Shown piece after piece: positions 23,601 through 35,600 of a DNA stretch of 64,000 nucleotides (its first letter is position 1; each line of letters opens with the position of its first letter). Source of the DNA: Meghimatium bilineatum (Eukaryota; Mollusca; Gastropoda; Stylommatophora; Philomycidae). The DNA lies in assembly GCA_034231615.1 (NCBI GenBank), contig CM067309.1, positions 23,307,965 to 23,371,964 on the forward strand, given 5' to 3'. The notes below the pieces were generated by a model. It had not been told where the DNA came from. It was given only the letters and a program-made list of their open reading frames with translations, and made no database searches. The position numbers and the translations under genes are program-made.

Positions 23601-26600
23601 CTAATGTTGATGCACCTCCTCAGACTCCTGCTAGTACTAATGTTGATGCACCTCCTCAGACTCCTACTAGTACTAATGTTGATGCACCTCCTCACACTCT
23701 GCTAGTACTAATGTTGATGCACCTTCTCAGACTCCTACTAGTACTAATGTTGATGCACCTCCTCAGACTCTGCTAGTACTAATGTTGATGCACCTCCTCA
23801 GACTCCTACTAGTACTAATGTTGATGCACCTCCTCACACTCTGCTAGTACTAATGTTGATGCACCTTCTCAGACTCTGCTAGTACTAATGTTGATGCACC
23901 TTCTCAGACTCCTACTAGTACTAATGTTGATGCACCTCCTCAGACTCCTGCTAGTACTAATGTTGATGCACCTTCTCAGACTCCTACTAGTACTAATGTT
24001 GATGCACCTCCTCAGACTCTGCTAGTACTAATGTTGATGCACCTCCTCACACTCTGCTAGTACTAATGTTGATGCACCTTCTCAGACTCTGCTAGTACTA
24101 ATGTTGATGCACCTCCTCAGACTCCTGCTAGTACTAATGTTGATGCACCTCCTCAGACTCTGCTAGTACTAATGTTGATGCACCTCCTCAGACTCTGCTA
24201 GTACTAATGTTGATGCACCTTCTCAGACTCCTACTAGTACTAATGTTGATGCACCTTCTCAGACTCCTACTAGTACTAATGTTGATGCACCTTCTCAGAC
24301 TCCTACTAGTACTAATGTTGATGCACCTTCTCAGACTCCTGCTAGTACTAATGTTGATGCACCTCCTCAGACTCCTGCTAGTACTAATGTTGATGCACCT
24401 CCTCAGACTCCTGCTAGTACTAATGTTGATGCACCTCCTCAGACTCCTGCTAGTACTAATGTTGATGCACCTTCTCAGACTCTGCTAGTACTAATGTTGA
24501 TGCACCTTCTCAGACTCCTGCTAGTACTAATGTTGATGCACCTCCTCAGACTCCTGCTAGTACTAATGTTGATGCACCTCCTCAGACTCCTGCTAGTACT
24601 AATGTTGATGCACCTCCTCAGACTCCTGCTAGTACTAATGTTGATGCACCTCCTCAGACTCCTACTAGTACTAATGTTGATGCACCTCCTCAGACTCCTG
24701 CTAGTACTAATGTTGATGCACCTTCTCAGACTCCTGCTAGTACTAATGTTGATGCACCTCCTCAGACTCCTGCTAGTACTAATGTTGATGCACCTCCTCA
24801 GACTCCTGCTAGTACTAATGTTGATGCACCTCCTCAGACTCCTGCTAGTACTAATGTTGATGCACCTCCTCAGACTCTGCTAATACTAATGTTAATGCAC
24901 CTCCTCAGACTCCTGCTAGTACTAATGTTAATGCACCTCCTCAGGGATCTTCCTGTGTAGATATATTTAAGAAATGAAAATTTCTGAGGAATGAATGTTC
25001 ACTGATTGATGTAATTGACAAATAAATATGCATTTCTGTTTGGTATACAGATCTGCGGAGGAGGAGCTGGAAGCTGTCAACTGGTTGCGATGGCTTATGA
25101 CATCAGAAAGTAATTTTGAGAAGTAGGTTTTAAGTGTTATTTATGTTTTTAGATGAATGGACTCTTGCGTGGAGAATCAAGTTTGATAGTCATGTTGTCA
25201 TCTGTGTGATTATTGGGGTCTGGGCACAGTAGGGTAGGGAATATAGTTTAATAGTCATGTGGTCGCCTGTATTGTACCTGAGAGGTAAATGCAAATAAGG
25301 TAAATAGGTTACTAGAAAACTATCAATATAAAATAATAAAATATAGAAAATAACAATAAAACAAAGAACAAATGCAATTGTCAACATGTCGTACCAATTG
25401 GGACCTTTATCAAGACAACAAAAACAGTTAAGAACACAAAACCATAACTAATATAAACAAAATGGATTTCTCCCACTAGGAAATTACCACCCAGCAACAA
25501 CAGATCCAGCGCAACACAATTTCCACTTCGCTGGGTGGTGATTTCCTGATGGGAAAAATCCATTTTGTTTATATTCGTTATGGTTTTGTGTTCTTAACTG
25601 TTTTTGTTGTCTTGATAAAGGTCCCAATTGGACCGACATGTTGACAATTGTATTTGTTCTTTGTTTTATTGTTATTTTCTATATTTATTATTTTATATTG
25701 ATAGTTTTCTAGTAACCTATTTACCTTATTTGCATTTACCTCTTTTTGTCTGGTTACTGCGGCACTTCCTTTTTGTCGGACAATATTTGGTTTATTTATA
25801 TTGTACCTGAGATCTGGGTTCAGTAGTGTAGGGAATTTAGTTCAACAGTCATGTGGTCGCCTGGGGTCTGTGCTCAGTAGTATAGAGAATCTAGTTCAAT
25901 AGTCGTGTGGTGATGGAACTTGGTCCTTTAGTCCAGGATACAAAGAATAAGGCCACTGTTGCAAGTTTGTTGCTGGGTGACAACAAAGAATACTGACATC
26001 TGCCATGTATATCATAAGAGGGGCCTAAGGAGGTTTTTAGAATAGAGTTGACTGCCCCATTCAATGAATCTTGAAAGAAACCAAGAAGCTATACTGAAGT
26101 CGGATGCGCCAGGCCAAAATGCTCAGATATTGCAACCAAGCTGTAGACCATGATGCATCGCATTCCATTCTCCAGACTACATCCTACTCATCTACAGGAG
26201 GCTGAGAATGAGCTCATCTACAGGAGGCTGAGAATGAGCTCATCTACAGGAGGCTGAGAATGAACTCATCTACAGGAGGCTGAGAATGAACTCATCTACA
26301 GGAGGCTGAGAGTGAGCTCATCTACAGGAGGCTGAGAGTGAGCTCATCTACAGGAGGCTGAGAATGAGCTCATCTACTGGAGGCTGAGAATGAGCTCATC
26401 TACAGGAGGCTGAGAGTGAACTCATCTACAGGAGGCTGAGAATGAGCTCATCTACAGGAGGCTGAGAGTGAACTCATCTACAGGAGGCTGAGAATGAACT
26501 CATCTACAGGAGGCTGAGAATGAACTCATCTACAGGAGGCTGAGAGTGAGCTCATCTACAGGAGGCTGAGAATGAACTCATCTACAGAATGAGCTCATCT

Positions 26601-29600
26601 ACAGGAGGCTGAGAGTGAACTCATCTACAGGAGGCTGAGAGTGAGCTCATCTACAGGAGGCTGAGAGTGAACTCATCTACAGGAGGCTGAGAGTGAGCTC
26701 ATCTACAGGAGGCTGAGAATGAGCTCATCTACAGGAGGCTGAGAGTGAACTCATCTACAGGAGGCTGAGAATGAACTCATCTACAGGAGGCTGAGAGTGA
26801 GCTCATCTACAGGAGGCTGAGAATGAGCTCATCTACAGGAGGCTGAGAATGAACTCATCTACAGGAGGCTGAGAGTGAACTCATCTACAGGAGGCTGAGA
26901 ATGAGCTCATCTACAGGAGGCTGAGAGTGAGCTCATCTACAGGAGGCTGAGAGTGAGCTCATCTACAGGAGGCTGAGAATGAGCTCATCTACAGGAGGCT
27001 GAGAGTGAGCTCATCTACAGGAGGCTGAGAGTGAACTCATCTACAGGAGGCTGAGAATGAACTCATCTACAGGAGGCTGAGAGTGAACTCATCTACAGGA
27101 GGCTGAGAATGAGCTCATCTACAGGAGGCTGAGAGTGAACTCATCTACAGGAGGCTGAGAATGAACTCATCTACAGGAGGCTGAGAGTGAGCTCATCTAC
27201 AGGAGGCTGAGAATGAGCTCATCTACAGGAGGCTGAGAATGAACTCATCTACAGGAGGCTGAGAGTGAACTCATCTACAGGAGGCTGAGAATGAGCTCAT
27301 CTACAGGAGGCTGAGAGTGAGCTCATCTACAGGAGGCTGAGAGTGAACTCATCTACAGGAGGCTGAGAGTGAGCTCATCTACAGGAGGCTGAGAATGAAC
27401 TCATCTACAGGAGGCTGAGAATGAACTCATCTACAGGAGGCTGAGAGTGAGCTCATCTACAGGAGGCTGAGAGTGAACTCATCTACAGGAGGCTGAGAGT
27501 GAGCTCATCTACAGGAGGCTGAGAGTGAGCTCATCTACAGGAGGCTGAGAGTGAACTCATCTACAGGAGGCTGAGAGTGAGCTCATCTACAGGAGGCTGA
27601 GAATGAACTCATCTACAGGAGGCTGAGAATGAACTCATCTACAGGAGGCTGAGAGTGAGCTCATCTACAGGAGGCTGAGAGTGAACTCATCTACAGGAGG
27701 CTGAGAGTGAGCTCATCTACAGGAGGCTGAGAATGAGCTCATCTACAGGAGGCTGAGAATGAACTCATCTACAGGAGGCTGAGAGTGAGCTCATCTACAG
27801 GAGGCTGAGAATGAGCTCATCTACAGGAGGCTGAGAATGAACTCATCTACAGGAGGCTGAGAGTGAACTCATCTACAGGAGGCTGAGAATGAGCTCATCT
27901 ACAGGAGGCTGAGAGTGAGCTCATCTACAGGAGGCTGAGAGTGAGCTCATCTACAGGAGGCTGAGAGTGAGCTCATCTACAGGAGGCTGAGAGTGAGCTC
28001 ATCTACAGGAGGCTGAGAGTGAGCTCATCTACAGGAGGCTGAGAATGAGCTCATCTACAGGAGGCTGAGAGTGAACTCATCTACAGGAGGCTGAGAGTGA
28101 GCTCATCTACAGGAGGCTGAGAGTGAGCTCATCTACAGGAGGCTGAGAGTGAGCTCATCTACAGGAGGCTGAGAGTGAACTCATCTACAGGAGGCTGAGA
28201 GTGAACTCATCTACAGGAGGCTGAGAATGAGCTCATCTACAGGAGGCTGAGAGTGAGCTCATCTACAGGAGGCTGAGAGTGAGCTCATCTACAGGAGGCT
28301 GAGAATGAGCTCATCTACAGGAGGCTGAGAGTGAACTCATCTACAGGAGGCTGAGAGTGAGCTCATCTACAGGAGGCTGAGAGTGAGCTCATCTACAGGA
28401 GGCTGAGAGTGAGCTCATCTACAGGAGGCTGAGAGTGAGCTCATCTACAGGAGGCTGAGAGTGAGCTCATCTACAGGAGGCTGAGAGTGAACTCATCTAC
28501 AGGAGGCTGAGAGTGAACTCATCTACAGGAGGCTGAGAGTGAACTCATCTACAGGAGGCTGAGAGTGAACTCATCTACAGGAGGCTGAGAGTGAGCTCAT
28601 CTACAGGAGGCTGAGAGTGAGCTCATCTACAGGAGGCTGAGAGTGAGCTCATCTACAGGAGGCTGAGAGTGAGCTCATCTACAGGAGGCTGAGAGTGAGC
28701 TCATCTACAGGAGGCTGAGAGTGAGCTCATCTACAGGAGGCTGAGAGTGAACTCATCTACAGGAGGCTGAGAGTTAGCTCATCTACAGGAGGCTGAGAGT
28801 GAACTCATCTACAGGAGGCTGAGAGTGAGCTCATCTACAGGAGGCTGAGAATGAACTCATCTACAGGAGGCTGAGAGTGAACTCATCTACAGGAGGCTGA
28901 GAATGAACTCATCTACAGGAGGCTGAGAGTGAGCTCATCTACAGGAGGCTGAGAATGAACTCATCTACAGGAGGCTGAGAATGAACTCATCTACAGGAGG
29001 CTGAGAATGAGCTCATCTACAGGAGGCTGAGAGTGAGCTCATCTACAGGAGGCTGAGAGTGAGCTCATCTACAGGAGGCTGAGAATGAACTCATCTACAG
29101 GAGGCTGAGAATGAGCTCATCTACAGGAGGCTGAGAATGAACTCATCTACAGGAGGCTGAGAATGAACTCATCTACAGGAGGCTGAGAATGAACTCATCT
29201 TCAGAATGAGCTCAGAAGGGCACTGTTTTCTTTCCATGTTTGTCATAAAATGTAACTCCGATAAGTTGGTGGGATTAGGTTGACTACCTGTCACTTGTGC
29301 AAAAATTGTCATAGTTACAGAAACATGGATAATAGGTCAGAGATGGGAATTCCTGGGGCTTGATTAATTGATTCATGGTGTATAATACACTGTATTACCT
29401 AAGCATGCTTTTATATTACAAAATCGAGTGTTCAACATTAAAATCTCATCATTTCTTTGCATCAGCTTCCATATTCCTACTGATTGGATTAGTTGATGTG
29501 GTGATTCATTGGTTTATGCCCTTTGACCCCAAAAAAATTGGGTCAGTGAGCAATAACTATCAAGAACATATTCATTAATTACCATTTCATTGGATTTAAT

Positions 29601-32600
29601 GAGAGTGTGGTTAGGGCCCTTGTTAGGACATGATCAGAAACTTTCTTCTACCTTTCTATCTGTTTATTATCGCTAATTCGTTTCTGTCAGTTTACTATCA
29701 CTCATTCCTTTTTTGTCAGTTTACTATCACTCATTCCTTTTTTGTCAGTTTACTATCACTCATTCCTTTTTTGTCAGTTCATTATCACTCATTCCTTTTT
29801 ATCAGTCAGCTTATTAATTATCATTCATCTCTTGCGCTGTAGTTTCCTATTTTCAGGCCCTCATATAACCATTTTTTGTGTGCTAATGTACCCAGTGTGG
29901 CACCCATATGACCCTGAAGGGTTATGGGTCTTATTATTATTATTACATAACATGCTTCAAACTTGATCTATATTTAGCTTATCTCAGTTTGCTGTATTCA
30001 CGATAAGTATCTTTCATATTGTGTTTGTGGACATCATTATCATGAAGGGTATTCTTTTCTGTTGTGAAAGATAAATTCTCCATGCCCTTTGTAATGACCA
30101 TACCAGTGTTGTTGAGGCCAAACCTGTCCTCTAGTTAATGACTGGGTAGCCAGCTGCATGACTACATTCATGTTCTGTGAGTAGGGTAGAAGAAGAAGAA
30201 GAATTTTAACACCTAGTGCTAAAAAGGCTGCACGGCGGTGGACGTGTTACACTGAAAGATGAAAATATTACTTCATTGATATTAACTGTGTGTGTGTGTG
30301 TGTACACAACTTGGGCTGGAAAGGAGATGTACGCCATGAGCTAAACCTTATACCCACTGAAATAGTGCAATGAATGTGTTACACTGAAAGATTAAAATAT
30401 TACTTTGACATCAACTATGTGTGTATACAATTTGGACTGGAAAGGAGATAGACGGCACTAGCTAAACCTTATACCAACTGAAATAGTGCAATTAGACACA
30501 GAGAAGAAATGACAAAGCTCTAAAATTTACCTAAATCGCTGGAGGACTCTGTGTTGATTCATACAATGTGGTACCCTTACAAACATGATGGGTTTTTTAT
30601 GGGCTGTGGAAATAAAGGCTGCTTTGCCATAGCAGATGCCGCGACATGTACAGGAAGATTTTTGATTGTACCTCCAAAAGAAAACATCCTATCCCAACTG
30701 TGGATCTCAACCAGGACCTCAAGGATCTGAGAACGGTGTTCTAACCACACGGCCATGCGCTCCACTACATACATTGACTATGTGTTTGTATATAACCTCC
30801 CTAGGTACTCAGAGAAGACAAACAGCCCAGGCGAGATGCTGTTCCTGTTGGCTCTCAACTTTCACAACAACCAAATACAAGCTATCACAGACTTGGTATG
30901 CAATACTCTGGGAATGAAGGTCAGTGAGCTGTCATTGTGACTTAAAGGTGCTTTTCGTTCTGTGAAAGTGTGTGTCATAGTGGTAGGATTTAATTGCATT
31001 GGATGATGTGGGTTTTGTCAGTGGCAATCTCCCTTGTGTAACCAGGGGAGGCTGGATTTCTAGTTAAGTGTGCAAAGGATTGGCAGACATGTCATAAGTT
31101 CCATATGTTAATGTAATATTGTTGTTAGATATTTATTGCTTCTGGTTTTGTTACTGCGGCACTCTCCACCTCTGACAGTTTGGTTATGTCGTAGGAGGCG
31201 ATTAATGAATCTTGGGGGAAAAGTCTGTCACATGTGAAAAAAATCATAATTGTCACATTTTGTCTCAATTACTTTTGTCTTCTAATAATCTCCATGAGTG
31301 ACGAGGTAATGCATGCCAGTGGACAATGCACCTTTGTCCTTTTTGTGACAGACTATTGCATGATGGAGAGTGCTAGATGTGCCATCACTGTGAACTGGTT
31401 GACAAATTTGACAGAACAATGATGAGATAATTGGCTCAGAAGTGTGGCTGTGCTTCTAACAGGATGTGGAAATCCTGGGATATTGACACACTTAAATGCT
31501 TCCCTTCGGGGACTAAACATACATCCATAAACCTTTACACAAATTTTCCTATCTAGGAAGCAAATTTACACTAGACAGCAATGTCATAGCAGAAATTATA
31601 ACTCCCATTGCATTAGCATCAAGTGCCTGTAATAAACTGTCTAATATTTTAGGTTTAAAACAGGTTTAAAAAAGACAACAGTTAAAGCGAACATTTTCAC
31701 AATCAATTTCTTCTCAATGAACTGTTTCTTTATTTATCCTGAAAATAGACACATGTGGTTGCGTCTGTGGGTCTCACCAATGGCCCACTAGACATACCAC
31801 CCATGCAACAACAAACCTTAGTGGATGACATGCCGTTATATTGAGGTTATCTTCTTAGAGAAGCTTCATGGCATGTCACCTATACAATTGTGCTTGCTTG
31901 CTCTCTCTCTCTCTCTCTCTTTTTTTTTTTTTTTTAAATGTGTTTCATGTTTAATATGTATGCACCCTCTGTGGTTGGGAGGAAGCCATATATGTACTGT
32001 GCAGCACTAAGGAGGAGGAAACTGACAGCACTGTTTTTTCCTATGGCCAAAACCCATCATAGAGGCACAGTGACTCAGGACGTGACAATCCTTTTGACTT
32101 GTACATTTGGTTGCATGCCTGGAGCAATAGAGAAGTTCGGCGTAACCAGTAGTCAATTGGTGGCGGGGAATGAGTACAGTGAACCCTATCTTGGCTACAG
32201 TGGCTAGGAGCAGTGCATAGGTTGAAACCTACCTTCCTGGAGGTGTGATAGTTATTCTCTGGCTCTGTCCCGGGGTGGGCCGAAAATCCACAGACTTTCC
32301 AGCAATATGCCATTTAATGGCATTAGGTCAAAGAGCATGAGCCCATGGACCGCTGGATCAGCAACCAACCAACCTGAAAATAAGATAGCTCTAGCTGATG
32401 ATCTCACTGCCTGAAAAGAAATTATATATACAGAAGCAAAGTCATTCAGGAAAAATATGATTAAAAAATGATGGATAAAGGAGAAAGACACAAACACCTA
32501 AGTTCTGTGGCTGTGACTTGATCACATAGAAGGTTCATTCATGAGAGATACTGCTCAACTAGATCATATATGTAAATCCAGAAACAGGATAATAAAGTTT

Positions 32601-35600
32601 TTCTAATCACTAAAGACACACATAATAATATACACAAATCAACTTTTCTACCAGAAGGTCTTTATCAAAACAAAAATTGAACATACACAACAGAAAGCAA
32701 CAATAATGTGGACATTGAACAGGAAGAGTTGTAACAAGGTAGAGGTGAAGCGACACCAACAAGGAATGTACAAAAATATCAACATCCATGCGACACAAAA
32801 TAAACAGAGAGATGATGGAACAACTAGATATCATCCATGAGATCTAGATCATTGATCATTTGGCACTCCTTGATCTCGAAGGGTTTATGAGTGCCAAATT
32901 GGTTTATGTAGCAATTCTGGTTTAAGTGCAAGACAGGTCCGGTCGTCAGAGTAGCATGATTTAATGGCAGTAACATGAATGTCCTAGGTGCCCTGATGGC
33001 ACGTGCCATTGAAGCAGATGGCCACATGATAAACCAAATGTTTTTTTATGTTATACAGATGTTCACGAAATCGGTCTGCAAGCTTCCTTCTAGTTCCACC
33101 TATGTATGTCATGGCACACCACTTGCTTATGATGGCATAGATGACGTTATGGGACACACATGTGGAGCCCTCTTCAAATATGAATGTGGCTTTAGGGAAT
33201 GGGACAGACTGGTCTGGGTGACATAGGCACAGGTTTAGCATTGGTTGCATTTGCAGCTGATGGTGCCATAATCATTAGGAAGTCAGACTGGATGTTACTC
33301 CAGACTAGTAGGTCCTTGAGTTTTTTGTCACATCTATAAGCAAATACTTACAGGGGGGTCACAGAACTCTTCCCATGCCTCTGGATCTGACTGGAGAAGA
33401 GGAAAGTGATGGAAAAGGACATGATGAACAACAGTGCTATGGTGTGGAAAATGAGAACAAGTTTGACCCTGTTCAAAGGAAGACCTCCAAGTGCTCAAGA
33501 GGATGCCCTGATGGGAGAGGCTGCACACTTGAAGAAGGGCAGGCTTGAGAAATCTCTCTGGGTATAAGTTACAGCGGAAGAAATTTGTCATCTCATGGGC
33601 TTTCTCGAGAAAGTTCTCTTCATCAGTACATAAGTGCCAGAGATGAAGAAGTTGAGAGAATGGAAGGAATTCCTGACAGGCCGAGAGGAGGTGTATAGAA
33701 GAAAGCTGTGATTATCAGTCGGTTTGTAGTGTATCTATGTGCTGAAACAGGAGGTTTGGAGGATGATGGGTATATGCACGAAGTTCACATGTGAAATGGA
33801 AATCTATGGTTTCCTACATAACTATGGCAGGTTGAAAATTGTCGATGAAGTTTATGAAGCGTACCAGATCAGCCTAAGACATGTCAGTGATGATAATTAC
33901 ATCATCGATATATCAATGGAACACCAATGGGAAGGGCCCATCGTAGGATTCCCATACCTGGTACTCAAGGTAGCCCATGAACAAGCAGGCATGGCTGGGT
34001 CCCATATTGGTGCCCATGGCAATACCACAGATTTAGTCAAAGAAGTAAGTACCCATTGAACTCAAAGGAGTTTAGAGTGAGCATGAGCTCGACAAGAAGG
34101 ATGAAGGTAGAAGTAGACACAGAAGGATGAGGGTACTGGTCGAGGAAGAACTTCACGGCTTTGAGACCCTCTGAGTGTGGTATGGAAGTTTAAAGGCATC
34201 AGACATCAAGCAGAAAGAAACAATGGGTGTGAACACGGAAGAGTGCAATAGAGGCAAAGATGGACAGGACATGGTTAGTATCTTTCAGGAATATGGGAAA
34301 TTGTTCCACTAATGGTTGGAAGACACTGTCCAGAAAGTCAGAAATGTGTTCCGTAGGACACAGACAATAGATTTGCCACGGTTAAAAGGCTTGTGGATTT
34401 TTGGCAGCATATCTACATGAATAGAGAGGCACTTGGCCATGTTCTGTCCTCTTTCATGAAAAACTCTACAGCATTGGTCTGGGTTTGTCTGCTACCTTTA
34501 GTCATCAATTTGTGACTAATATGTCATCAATAATAATGTATTTACTTTCAAACAAATAAGAAGTTACCACAACATGAGTACATTCAGCAACAAAAGTTAC
34601 CACAACACGAGTACATTCAGCAACAAAAGTTACCACAACATGAGTACATTCAGCAACAAAAGTTACCACAACATGAGTACATTCAGCAACAAAAGTTACC
34701 ACAACATGAGTACATTCAGCAACAAAAGTTACCACAACATGAGTACATTCAGCAACAAAAGTTACCACAACATGCGTACATTCAGCAACAAAAGTTACCA
34801 CAACATGAGTACATTCAGCAGCAAAAGTTACCACAACATGAGTACATTCAGCAACAAAAGTTACCACAACATGAGTACATTCAGCAACAAAAGTTACCAC
34901 AACATGAGTACATTCAGCAACAAAAGTTACCACAACATGAGTATATTCAGCAACAAAAGTTACCACAACATGCGTACATTCAGCAACAAAAGTTACCACA
35001 ACATGAGTACATTCAGCAACAAAAGTTACCACAACACGAGTATATTCAGCAACAAAAGTTACCACAACATGAGTACATTCAGCAACAAAAGTTACCACAA
35101 CATGAGTACATTCAGCAGCAAAAGTTACCACAACATGAGTACATTCAGCAACAAAAGTTACCACAACATGAGTACATTCAGCAACAAAAGTTACCACAAC
35201 ATGAGTACATTCAGCAACAAAAGTTACCACAACATGAGTATATTCAGCAACAAAAGTTACCACAACATGCGTACATTCAGCAACAAAAGTTACCACAACA
35301 TGAGTACATTCAGCAACAAAAGTTACCACAACACGAGTATATTCAGCAACAAAAGTTACCACAACATGAGTACATTCAGCAACAAAAGTTACCACAACAT
35401 GAGTACATTCAGCAACAAAAGTTACCACAACATGAGTACATTCAGCAAAAAAGTTACCACAACATGAGTACATTCAGCAACAAAAGTTACCACAACATGA
35501 GTACATTCAGCAGCAAAAGTTACCACAACACGAGTATATTCAGCAACAAAAGTTACACAACATATTAAAAAACTCAGCATGGTTATTAACAACAATCTAA

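Noticed and set aside
26186..29205. CRISPR-like array
   Set aside because: Units are directly adjacent without unique spacers, and the genome is eukaryotic; it is a minisatellite.
33739..34059. 106-codon + strand frame
   Set aside because: It is antisense to the YIDD region of the Penelope-like element.
34505..35473. 322-codon minus-strand and 297-codon plus-strand frames
   Set aside because: Both are shadows of the 33-bp array; frames on both strands stay open because the period is a multiple of three.
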